Shown here: piece after piece, positions 26,517 through 34,238 of the stretch
Numbering within the stretch: position 1 is the stretch's first letter
How the letters are laid out: every line of letters begins with the position of its first letter
Source: Mucilaginibacter boryungensis
GTDB lineage: Bacteria > Bacteroidota > Bacteroidia > Sphingobacteriales > Sphingobacteriaceae
Assembly: GCF_015221995.1 (NCBI RefSeq)
Contig: NZ_JADFFM010000001.1
Span: 2,480,001 to 2,544,000, forward strand
Length of the DNA: 64,000 bases
Direction of reading: 5' to 3'
Translations under genes and position numbers: made by a program
The notes under the pieces: model-generated
Databases searched by the model: none
What the model was told of the DNA's origin: nothing
Seen by the model: only the letters and a program-made list of their open reading frames with translations

Positions 26517-26978
26517 TTAGTCATTCTCTGGCTTAGCTTTTGCCCTCATGAACGATTTTATATCAAACAGGAATAGCACTAAAAAGTTGATGAACCAATA
26601 AAATAATTGTACCCCGGTCATAAACAAGGCAATATGAATCAAATGTTCTGTGCCCACAGCCCTATCCCAAATAATGTAGGATAATCCGCCCGCAGCTATT
26701 ACACATACCAGTATGAGGCCAATAAAAATACCGATTGCCGCTTTATGCCGCGCTACTATTTTATCCCATAAGGGCAAAATAATAAGGTATTGGGTAAGTA
26801 TTGCAATGATCAACTGGAATGGCGCGAATATCTTGTAATAATTAATCAATCCCGCGGCTGATCCATCACCAATATCTGACAACCCCTCAAAAGTATGATG
26901 CAGGGGATTGTATTTGATGATTATAGCAAACACCCAAAACGCTACAACCGACGGGACTATTACTTTTAAAAATCTCAT
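26517..26978 (-). CDS. Small integral membrane protein, unknown
   Basis: This 153-residue protein has four predicted membrane helices (about residues 5-23, 50-72, 81-104 and 112-140) and a basic C-terminal tail. I recognise no family. It sits between tpiA and prmA on the same strand, so it is probably co-transcribed. Confidence 0.7.
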   Translation of the reverse strand: MRFLKVIVPSVVAFWVFAIIIKYNPLHHTFEGLSDIGDGSAAGLINYYKIFAPFQLIIAILTQYLIILPLWDKIVARHKAAIGIFIGLILVCVIAAGGLSYIIWDRAVGTEHLIHIALFMTGVQLFYWFINFLVLFLFDIKSFMRAKAKPEND

Positions 26979-26988
26979 GCTATGCTAC

Positions 26989-27060
26989 GCGTCATTGGTC
27001 ATTAGTCATTACGCTTCGCTGTCATTGGTTCATACGCACATTTGCATATACGTACACCTA
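26989..27060. repeat. Repetitive intergenic spacer (GTCATT / GCACAT words)
   Basis: GTCATT recurs three times in 35 bases (26991, 27005 and 27021), followed by degenerate CATACGCACATTTGCATATACG words. Similar vocabulary reappears on the other side of tpiA (27966-27993) and at 33550. These look like low-information dispersed spacers, not a gene. Confidence 0.35.
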
Positions 27061-27062
27061 CA

Positions 27063-27827
27063 TTAATTAAACACTTTAACAATATCCACAAAGTCACGCG
27101 ATTTCAGAGATGCACCACCTATCAGGCCGCCATCAATATCTGGCTGGGCAAATAGTTCGGGGGCATTTTTTGGATTGCAACTGCCGCCATAAAGAATAGT
27201 GGTGTGGCCTGCTACCGTATCGTTATACTTAGCCGCAATTTCCTGGCGTATAAAGGCATGTATCTCTTGCGCTTGTGCCGATGTTGCGGTTACGCCGGTA
27301 CCAATGGCCCAAACAGGTTCATAAGCTATTACCAGCTGGCTGAAATGCGCTTCATCTAAATGAAAAACACCTTCCGCTAATTGCGATTTTATAATATCGA
27401 AATGTTTTTCAGCGTTACGCTCGTCTAAAGTTTCACCGATGCAAAATATGGGGCGCAAGCCATTAGCTAACACTGTATCGGTTTTTTTAGCCAGCAGGGC
27501 GTTATTTTCGCCAAAATACTGGCGGCGTTCCGAGTGGCCCAAAATCACATAAGTTGCACCAACCGAATTGATCATTTTAGCTGATATTTCACCGGTATAA
27601 GCGCCACTTTCGGCCTGATGGGCGTTTTGCGCGCCAATAGCAATTTTGCCATAACCTTTAGCCATTTGCGCCAAGCTATGTAAATGAATAAATGGACTAC
27701 ATACAACAGCCTGCTGCTGGCCGGTCACTTCATCCTTTACCATATTGATCACTTCTGAAAACAAGGATAAACCCTCGTTGTAATCCATATTCATTTTCCA
27801 GTTTCCGGCTACTATTTTTTTTCTCAT
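27063..27827 (-). CDS. tpiA: Triosephosphate isomerase
   Basis: This 254-residue TIM barrel has the N-terminal AGNWKMN (catalytic Lys), the His of LGHSERR, the catalytic Glu in AYEPVWAIGTG and the phosphate-binding ILYGGS and GGLIGGASL. It interconverts glyceraldehyde-3-phosphate and dihydroxyacetone phosphate in glycolysis. All catalytic residues are present and the length is normal. It precedes the membrane-protein and prmA genes on the same strand. Confidence 0.98.
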   Translation of the reverse strand: MRKKIVAGNWKMNMDYNEGLSLFSEVINMVKDEVTGQQQAVVCSPFIHLHSLAQMAKGYGKIAIGAQNAHQAESGAYTGEISAKMINSVGATYVILGHSERRQYFGENNALLAKKTDTVLANGLRPIFCIGETLDERNAEKHFDIIKSQLAEGVFHLDEAHFSQLVIAYEPVWAIGTGVTATSAQAQEIHAFIRQEIAAKYNDTVAGHTTILYGGSCNPKNAPELFAQPDIDGGLIGGASLKSRDFVDIVKVFN

Positions 27828-27879
27828 GGTATTTATATTTTGGTGATTACACCGATTGTTTTATACGTGATTTCGCCGA

Positions 27880-27948
27880 TTTGTCATGTTGAGGAACCAA
27901 GTATCGTGCCCGCTATCGTCAGACCCTAAACCGTATCAGGATGACAAA
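27880..27948. repeat. Degenerate palindromic intergenic element
   Basis: TTTGTCAT at 27880 and ATGACAAA at 27941 form terminal inverted arms around a 53-base centre in the gap upstream of tpiA. It resembles a decayed version of the element at 20888-20972. Confidence 0.4.
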
Positions 27949-27991
27949 CCATTTTTTTATTTTTTCATATGCATATTAGCACATGTGCACA

Positions 27992-29179
27992 TTATCCCCA
28001 GCCTTCACGGTATTCCTTAGTTAGTTCAAATACTTCTTTCAGTATTGCCTGCTCGTTTTCGTCAAAATTACGGTGCTCCCTGCGTGCAAATACTTTCGCC
28101 GTTGTTTCCAGTGCTTTATTTAAGCGGTATTCTTCAAAGCCGCCAGCACCGCCCCAGCTAAAATCGGGTACATGGTTTGGCGGGAAACCTGCATCAAACA
28201 CATTAGCACCCACGCCTACTACTGTACCGGTATTAAACATCGTATTAATGCTACATTTGGCATGATCGCCCATAATCAGGCCGCAAAATTGCAAACCGGT
28301 TTTACGATAATGCCCAGTAGCATAATCCCACAGCCTTACCTCGGCATAGTTATTTTTAAGGTTACTGTTATTGGTGTCGGCACCCAGGTTGCACCATTCC
28401 CCTACTACTGCATTGCCTAAATATCCTTCGTGCCCTTTATTGCTATAGCCCCAAATTACGGCGTTGTTTACCTCGCCGCCTACGCGGCAATAAGGCCCAA
28501 TAGTTGTAGCGCCATATATTTTTGTGCCCATTTTTACCTGCGAGTGCTCGTTAATAGCAAAAGCCCCGCGAATGTTGGTCCCTTCCCAAATTTCGGTATT
28601 AGCTGCTAAATATATCGGGCCGTTAATGGTACTAAAGCTACAGCATTCGGCCTGTGCGCCTTCTTCGGCAAAAAAATCGGTACCGATAATGGTATTGGTA
28701 CTGCTCATCACAGCGCTTTCGCGGCCTTTGGTAAGCAGATTAAAATCTTTACGCAGCTCAATATCATTATAACGGAAAATATATTCGGGGTGCCGCACAA
28801 TAACCGGCAGGCTGCTAACGCTTGCGGCAAGATATTTTGTAGCCGGATCAAAACTGGCAGCATCTGTGGCATCTAACCGTGCAGCAATCAACTGATCCTG
28901 GTAGTTTAACGCTTGCCCCAACCGCAGCTTATCAATAGCTTCCAGCAGGTTTTCGTCGGGGCAAACCGCTCCATTTATAAAAAGATTATCGTCCGTAATA
29001 TTTATGGGGAATTTACCCTGCAAATACCTGCGGGTATGCCACGAATAATCCTGATTCAAATGTTTGGCCCATTTTTCTGCAATAGTTAAAATACCTATCC
29101 TTAAGTTACCTACCGGGCGGGTAAAAACAAGGGGCAGCAGGTTCTGGTACGCGTTATCGTCGAAAAGGATGATGGCCAT
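27992..29179 (-). CDS. GlmU-family protein (putative sugar nucleotidyltransferase with left-handed beta-helix)
   Basis: This 395-residue protein has an N-terminal region (about 1-180) starting IILFDDNAYQNLLPLVFTRPVGNLRIG, the form seen in Bacteroidota GlmU-like proteins, and a C-terminal hexapeptide left-handed beta-helix (about 190-345; GPIYLAANTEIWEGTNIRG). The usual LAAGxGTRM nucleotide-binding loop of true GlmU is absent, so enzymatic uridylyltransferase activity is doubtful. It is separated from the upstream rpmE2 gene by a terminator. Possible role in UDP-sugar metabolism. Confidence 0.8.
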   Translation of the reverse strand: MAIILFDDNAYQNLLPLVFTRPVGNLRIGILTIAEKWAKHLNQDYSWHTRRYLQGKFPINITDDNLFINGAVCPDENLLEAIDKLRLGQALNYQDQLIAARLDATDAASFDPATKYLAASVSSLPVIVRHPEYIFRYNDIELRKDFNLLTKGRESAVMSSTNTIIGTDFFAEEGAQAECCSFSTINGPIYLAANTEIWEGTNIRGAFAINEHSQVKMGTKIYGATTIGPYCRVGGEVNNAVIWGYSNKGHEGYLGNAVVGEWCNLGADTNNSNLKNNYAEVRLWDYATGHYRKTGLQFCGLIMGDHAKCSINTMFNTGTVVGVGANVFDAGFPPNHVPDFSWGGAGGFEEYRLNKALETTAKVFARREHRNFDENEQAILKEVFELTKEYREGWG

Positions 29180-29184
29180 GGCGC

Positions 29185-29222
29185 AAAAATAAAAAAAGTC
29201 CCGACTGTATAGCCGGGACTTT
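29185..29222 (-). terminator. Rho-independent terminator after rpmE2
   Basis: The arms AAAGTCCCG (29195-29203) and CGGGACTTT (29214-29222) form a nine-base-pair stem; on the minus strand it is followed by TTTTTTTATTTTT. It ends the L31 message and isolates it from the GlmU-like gene. Confidence 0.85.
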
Positions 29223-29244
29223 CAAATTATATTTAAAAGTATAA

Positions 29245-29493
29245 TTACTTTTTGTTGTAACGGGTACGGAATTTATCGATACGGCCTGCAGTATCAACCA
29301 GTTTCATTTTACCGGTATAGAATGGATGCGAGGTATGCGAAATTTCCAATTTCACTAATGGGTATTCATTGCCATCTTCCCATTTCACTGTTTCGCGGGT
29401 ATCGATGCATGATTTAGTTATGAAAGAATATTCGTTAGACATATCTTTAAACACAACTAATCTATAATTTTTTGGATGCAGGTCTTTTTTCAT
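29245..29493 (-). CDS. rpmE2: 50S ribosomal protein L31, type B
   Basis: This 82-residue protein has [20 protein letters not shown] and the conserved [24 protein letters not shown]. It lacks the CxxC zinc pairs of type A L31, so it is the zinc-free type B form, the usual single form in Bacteroidota. It is a one-gene unit with its own promoter (29519-29546) and terminator (29185-29222). Confidence 0.97.
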   Translation of the reverse strand: MKKDLHPKNYRLVVFKDMSNEYSFITKSCIDTRETVKWEDGNEYPLVKLEISHTSHPFYTGKMKLVDTAGRIDKFRTRYNKK

Positions 29494-29518
29494 TTCTTTA
29501 TTCCTTATAAAAGAGGTG

Positions 29519-29546
29519 CAAAGATAGTGAAATATTTGAAATTCAA
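29519..29546 (-). promoter_or_regulatory. Bacteroidota-type promoter of rpmE2
   Basis: On the minus strand a TTG -33 element (29546-29544) and TATCTTTG -7 element (29526-29519) are separated by 17 bases. The -7 element lies 25 bases before the start codon, giving a short leader. It fits the TTG / TAnnTTTG consensus. Confidence 0.65.
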
Positions 29547-29686
29547 AAAAGCAAATTCAAAATACTTTCCACATTTTGGGATTATCCAAGATACGGGATC
29601 AAAAAACTGCAAACCTGAATTCTTAAGACAAGAATAACATCTGCGCGTTTTGCGACACTTTATTTCACGCCCTTTGGGTGACTTAT

Positions 29687-30028
29687 TTACGCAGTAACTT
29701 TGTTATGACGCAGTTCTTCGAACAGTTCGATCACTTTCTTCTGCAGATCGATCACTTCGGTTTCACGATCCATCAGCTTTTTGTTAACAGTTTCCAGTTC
29801 GTTTTGAAATTTTTGATCCTGTTCAGTCTCATTAAATGTAAGCAACTGAACAACAGTCATTTCAAATAGCGTAGAGATTTGCTCGAGACGTGACAGGTTA
29901 ATATCAGTAATACCGGTCTCTATTTTAGAGAAAGCTGGGATAGAAATGTCCAAACGTTTGGCCACATCTTCCTGACTCCATCCTTTTTGATGACGTAGTA
30001 ATCTGATTTTTTTTCCAAGGGTTTTCAT
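29687..30028 (-). CDS. XRE-family regulator with C-terminal coiled coil (copy A)
   Basis: This 113-residue protein has a helix-turn-helix domain (residues 5-60; GWSQEDVAKRLDISIPAFSKIETG) followed by a heptad-rich coiled coil (about 68-105). It is a clear paralogue of the XRE protein at 61828-62175 in the exopolysaccharide locus: same length, same architecture and near-identical recognition helix (SIPAFSKIET versus SVPAFSKIES). It stands alone between rpmE2 and mpl. Target unknown. Confidence 0.88.
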   Translation of the reverse strand: MKTLGKKIRLLRHQKGWSQEDVAKRLDISIPAFSKIETGITDINLSRLEQISTLFEMTVVQLLTFNETEQDQKFQNELETVNKKLMDRETEVIDLQKKVIELFEELRHNKVTA

Positions 30029-30103
30029 AATTAATTAAGGATAAAGGTTTCTCAATAGTTAATAAAGTTACGAATAAATTTTACTTTTCAAAAAATTATT
30101 AAT

Positions 30104-31468
30104 TCAAATATTTTTTAATATATTATTAGCTAAAGCTGCCAAATCTATCCCACCAAAGTTGCCCGAGCTCATTAACAGCAGGTTTTTCCCGTTTATTTCT
30201 ATCCTTTCCAGGTATTTTTTTAGTTCGCCCGGATCATTAAAAAACAACAGATCATCTTTATCAAAAGCCTTTTTAACTACTGAAGCATCGTAAGGCTCCA
30301 TCTTTTTTTGTTCAAATGTTTTGCTGTCAATAAACACTATCGCTTCTGTCGCTGCATCAAGCGTACCGGCATACTGGCTTAAAAAATCTTTATTTAAACT
30401 GCTAAATGTATGCAATTCTATGCAAGCTACCAACTTCCTGTCTAAAAACTGATTTTTTACTGCTTGTATAGTTGCCTGTAGTTTTGAAGGCGAGTGGGCA
30501 AAGTCCTTATAAATATTAGTGCTCTCATTTTTACCCAAAAGTTCTAACCTGCGTGCTGCGCCTTTAAATTTGGTAAGTGCCTGGTAAAAATCCCCGGTAC
30601 TAATACCTAATTGTTTACATACCAACCGTGCCGCTTCTGCATTTAACAAATTATGCTCACCAAAAATCTCTAACGGATATTGCTTTCCATCACTTACAAT
30701 TGAAGTAACCCCATTATCTATCTGGTACTGTGGCAATTGGTATGGAATTTTGGTTACACTTGTTGTATCGTCGGCTTCAACAGCTTCATTAAGTACCGTA
30801 TCCGTTTTACTGTAAATAAGTGTCCCGCCTGCCTGAATGGTTTTAATAAACAGGCGAAACTGTTCTACATAGCTATCAAATGTTGGGAACACATTAATAT
30901 GATCCCACGCAATTCCGCTGATAACACCAATATTTGCCTTGTATAAATGAAACTTGGGCCGGCGGTCAATCGGCGAAGCCAGGTATTCGTCCCCTTCTAT
31001 TACTATAACAGGCGCATCTGTTAGCTTAACCATAGTTTCAAAGCCGGCTAACTGTGCCCCCACCAGGTAATCAAAATCCTTACCGGCTTGTTGCAGTACG
31101 TGCAGTATCATGCTGGTAATGGTAGTTTTACCATGACTGCCGCCAATAACTATACGCAGTTTATCTTTCGATTGCTCATAAATATATTCAGGATACGAAT
31201 AAATTTTTAATCCCAATTCTTGTGCTTTAAGCAATTCGGGATTATCTGTGCGGGCATGCATCCCTAAAATAACGGCATCAATATCAGTCGTAATTTTTTC
31301 AGGGTACCACCCATTCTGCTGTGGCAATATCCCATATTTTTCTAGCCTTGTACGCGATGGTTCAAATAGCACGTCGTCCGATCCGCTTACATCAAATCCT
31401 TTGTTATGCAAAGCGATAGCCAGATTGTGCATGGCACTGCCGCCTATTGCAATAAAATGTACCCTCAT
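30104..31468 (-). CDS. mpl: UDP-N-acetylmuramate:L-alanyl-gamma-D-glutamyl-meso-diaminopimelate ligase
   Basis: The product is 454 residues from the Met at 31468 (MRVHFIAIGGSAMHNLAIAL); the frame extends 14 codons further but the Mur-ligase Rossmann start favours this site. The ATP P-loop is GGSHGKTTITSM, followed by the Mur motifs VIEGDEYLAS and AGTL. Mpl recycles murein tripeptide by ligating it to UDP-MurNAc in the cytoplasm. The lack of MurC-type NTP differences cannot be judged further, but GDEYLASPIDRRPKF is typical of Mpl. A promoter candidate lies 40 bases upstream. Confidence 0.93.
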   Translation of the reverse strand: MRVHFIAIGGSAMHNLAIALHNKGFDVSGSDDVLFEPSRTRLEKYGILPQQNGWYPEKITTDIDAVILGMHARTDNPELLKAQELGLKIYSYPEYIYEQSKDKLRIVIGGSHGKTTITSMILHVLQQAGKDFDYLVGAQLAGFETMVKLTDAPVIVIEGDEYLASPIDRRPKFHLYKANIGVISGIAWDHINVFPTFDSYVEQFRLFIKTIQAGGTLIYSKTDTVLNEAVEADDTTSVTKIPYQLPQYQIDNGVTSIVSDGKQYPLEIFGEHNLLNAEAARLVCKQLGISTGDFYQALTKFKGAARRLELLGKNESTNIYKDFAHSPSKLQATIQAVKNQFLDRKLVACIELHTFSSLNKDFLSQYAGTLDAATEAIVFIDSKTFEQKKMEPYDASVVKKAFDKDDLLFFNDPGELKKYLERIEINGKNLLLMSSGNFGGIDLAALANNILKNI

Positions 31469-31507
31469 ATATAGTTGACGTAACCTGCTGGTTATTAAAT
31501 AATGCTG

Positions 31508-31538
31508 CAAAGAAACACAAAAACGGCAATCGTTACAA
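31508..31538 (-). promoter_or_regulatory. Candidate promoter of mpl
   Basis: On the minus strand a TTG element (31538-31536) precedes TTTCTTTG (31515-31508) by 20 bases. The -7 deviates from TAnnTTTG in one base. Position about 40 bases before the chosen start supports it and the shorter protein. Confidence 0.45.
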
Positions 31539-31568
31539 TTAATTTTATTAACCCGCTATGTGTTTAAC

Positions 31569-32417
31569 CTATTTTAACAATAAAACCGGCACCGATGAAT
31601 TGGAAGCCAACTGTTGCGAAATACTGCTATGCATTAACGATTGGAAAAAGCTATACCTATGGGGCAAGGCAATAACCATTTCAGCACGATGTTCTTCGGC
31701 AAAATTGAGTATACCCTTAATTATATTAGGGCTGTTTATAAAGTAATAATGCGGATGATAGTTTTTTAACATGTTATGTAAAGCGCTTTCCTGGGCCAAT
31801 TGGCCGGCATCAGCATTTGCATGCCTGCCGTCACGATCTATATTAACAACCAATAACTTTATCTGTTGCCTGCCCAGCAGTTTATGCAATATTTCCATGG
31901 GCATATTTTGGGTTACCTGCTTAAAATCGCAGGCAATAACAGCCTGGTCTATCAATTTATATTTATAACCGGGCGGCACTACAATTACTGGCGCCGGACT
32001 GGCTTTTGATACCTTAACCACATGGCTTCCAATACCGGGCTGCCCCAAGCTGCTATTACCTTTGCTACCTAAAAACACCAGGTCAACATTATCCTCTGTC
32101 ACCGCATCTACTACGGCCCGCAATAAATGTGACCTGTTTAAACGGGTACGGACCTTAACCCCGCTCCTTACCATCTTTTGCAGCTTGCGCTTCAGTTGTG
32201 CTAACTGATTTAATCTATCTGTCACGCTTTCCTCAATTTCCTGTTCACGCAACATCAGCATATCGGGGTTAGGCAACATATCTTCATAAGGTGATATATA
32301 ATAAGCATTCATCAGAATAATTTCCTCGGTGTCTGTTTGCTGGCTTAAAGCGGCTGCAAAATGGGCAGCATTGTTGGCAGCTTCTGAAAAATCGATAAGT
32401 ACCAGGTAGGTCTTCAT
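31569..32417 (-). CDS. Universal stress protein (tandem UspA)
   Basis: This 282-residue protein holds two UspA domains (about 1-145 and 150-282). The first carries the ATP-binding pattern GSKGNSSLGQPGIGSHVVKVS; the second (ending SSISQQLASNSSVPVLLLK) lacks the glycine loop, so only one half is likely to bind nucleotide. It is a cytoplasmic stress-response protein of unspecified function. Monocistronic, downstream of DUF6263 in a divergent arrangement. Confidence 0.92.
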   Translation of the reverse strand: MKTYLVLIDFSEAANNAAHFAAALSQQTDTEEIILMNAYYISPYEDMLPNPDMLMLREQEIEESVTDRLNQLAQLKRKLQKMVRSGVKVRTRLNRSHLLRAVVDAVTEDNVDLVFLGSKGNSSLGQPGIGSHVVKVSKASPAPVIVVPPGYKYKLIDQAVIACDFKQVTQNMPMEILHKLLGRQQIKLLVVNIDRDGRHANADAGQLAQESALHNMLKNYHPHYYFINSPNIIKGILNFAEEHRAEMVIALPHRYSFFQSLMHSSISQQLASNSSVPVLLLK

Positions 32418-32621
32418 ATATATGGGATATCCTTTGGGGGCATTCCCTAAAGTTGATACAAATTTGCACAGTAAATGGTTTTAAACTGTCAGGGCCGGCT
32501 CATTTTATGTGTTTAAACATGATTTTATCTGCCTGATGAAAAAGGCTCAGCCGGAAGCCATAAACAGCGTCATATCGCTTAGCATTATGTTCCATAATAA
32601 AAACATTCACTAAACTTGCAT

Positions 32622-33551
32622 ATGAAGAAAACCTTTATTGTTACCCTGTGCTTTCTTTTACCCGCTATTATTTGCCGGGCACAATACGTTACGCTGGCCT
32701 TAAACCTTACAAAAGGCCAAACCTATTATCAAAATACCAATGCGGTTGCCACTGTTGAACAAACTGTTAATGGAGTAAAGACTACTGTTACAAGTACTAT
32801 TACAGGCAGGATAGCTTTTAAAATAACAGGCATACGCGATAGTTTGTACGATATGGAAATACGGTATGAACGCCTGTCGCTAAAGATGCAGTTACCCGGC
32901 GGCAATATCATGGCTTACAACGCTGATAAAGTACAAGCTGGCGACCCTATGTCGGGCATATTTGCCGCTTTTAAAAACCAGCCGATAAAATTGGTACTCA
33001 CGAAAACAGGTAATATCCAATTGATGGATGGAATAGATGCCATTATTAATAGGGTGGTTGATAATTTTACGGGGGCTGATGCGGGACAAAAAGCACAGAT
33101 AAAAAGCATGCTGCAGCAATCGTTTGGCGAGCGTGGTTTCCGCAGCAATTTTGAATTGGGGACAGCCATATTCCCGTCTATCCCCGTCAGGAAAGGGGTT
33201 GTTTGGGTTATCAATAGCCAGCTGCAAAGCGCAAGGCCGGCCAATGTGCATGCAATTTATGATCTTCGTGATATTACGGGTACTTATTATCTTATCCATG
33301 TCAATTCAAAAATTGATTATATGAATAAAGACGCTTTCGAAAATTCAGGGAGTGCTTTGATGAGATATAACCTTGATGGCCATATAACCGGGGATATTGT
33401 AGTTGACAAAATGACCGGCTGGGTAAAACAATCAACTATAAATCAAACAATTGGCGGCACCACCGAAGTAAAAACTAATGCGCTCGCTGCCCCAAGCATG
33501 GTGATACCCATGGTAATGAAAAGTGATATTGTAATTACGGGAGATAATTAG
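32622..33551 (+). CDS. Secreted DUF6263-like protein
   Basis: The product is 309 residues from the ATG at 32622 with a signal peptide (MKKTFIVTLCFLLPAIICRAQ). The mature part is beta-rich with a repeated TGRIAFKITGIRDSLYDMEI pattern and a threonine-rich C terminus. It resembles the DUF6263 family, which is periplasmic with unknown function. It ends in a nested inverted repeat. Confidence 0.6.
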   Translation: MKKTFIVTLCFLLPAIICRAQYVTLALNLTKGQTYYQNTNAVATVEQTVNGVKTTVTSTITGRIAFKITGIRDSLYDMEIRYERLSLKMQLPGGNIMAYNADKVQAGDPMSGIFAAFKNQPIKLVLTKTGNIQLMDGIDAIINRVVDNFTGADAGQKAQIKSMLQQSFGERGFRSNFELGTAIFPSIPVRKGVVWVINSQLQSARPANVHAIYDLRDITGTYYLIHVNSKIDYMNKDAFENSGSALMRYNLDGHITGDIVVDKMTGWVKQSTINQTIGGTTEVKTNALAAPSMVIPMVMKSDIVITGDN

Positions 33552-33604
33552 TCATTGGTCGTTGGGAAACTCTGAGAGTTTCAACCATGCAATCAAATGA
33601 CTAA
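33548..33604. repeat. Nested inverted repeat covering a stop codon
   Basis: Outer arms TTAGTCATT (33548-33556) and AATGACTAA (33596-33604) enclose an inner stem GTTG..AAACTCT / AGAGTTT-CAAC (33561-33585) with a one-base loop. The stop codon of the DUF6263 gene (33549-33551) lies in the outer arm. It may terminate transcription or be a mobile palindromic element that inserted at the gene end. Confidence 0.65.
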
Positions 33605-33626
33605 TGAAGCCGAAGGCACAATGATA

Positions 33627-34226
33627 TCAATGGATACCGCTTACACCACCAGAAATGACAAATTTCATAGCGTCGGCAGCTTTCATATCCAGTGGCTTTA
33701 CCTTATCGGTATCTACAACAACTACCTGACCCGCAAAAGAATACGACCATGGGAAATACACGGCAACCTGGCCCGGCAAGTTTATTGCGGTTAGGTCTTT
33801 TTGTGTTAGAAAACCTATTTTTTTCACACCATTTCCGTTCATATCAACCAACACGGGTTCATTAAATTTTTTCTCATCGCCTACAAATGCTTCAGTAAGG
33901 TCTTTAATGGAAAAGTACAGGAACTTGAATAGCGGCAAGCGGTTTAACCAGCGATAAAACCAGTGTTTAATGGGGTCGGTAATTACATTGGTTACCAGAA
34001 TACCCGCAATCAAAATAAGCACAATAACGCTTAAAATCCCCAATCCTGGTACATACACAGGCTTCCCCGTTTTGGGATTTATTACTAAAATATCACTCAG
34101 GTTAAGCGCTTTATCCAAACCCGAAACAGCCCAGTATATCAGCAGGCATGCTGCGCCCAAAGGCACCACAACCAGCATCCCTTTAATAAAGTACCGTAGT
34201 AAAACCCGGGCAATTCGTTTCAGCAT
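33627..34226 (-). CDS. DUF502-family membrane protein
   Basis: This 199-residue protein has two N-terminal membrane helices (about residues 12-32 and 58-82) and the DUF502 pattern KGMLVVVPLGAACLLIYW, PGLGILSVIVLILIAGILV and EPVLVDMNGNGVKKIGFLT. Function is unknown; it is widespread in bacteria. It follows the murF-alr gene by 12 bases, suggesting an operon. Confidence 0.88.
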   Translation of the reverse strand: MLKRIARVLLRYFIKGMLVVVPLGAACLLIYWAVSGLDKALNLSDILVINPKTGKPVYVPGLGILSVIVLILIAGILVTNVITDPIKHWFYRWLNRLPLFKFLYFSIKDLTEAFVGDEKKFNEPVLVDMNGNGVKKIGFLTQKDLTAINLPGQVAVYFPWSYSFAGQVVVVDTDKVKPLDMKAADAMKFVISGGVSGIH

Positions 34227-34238
34227 ATACGTTAGTTC

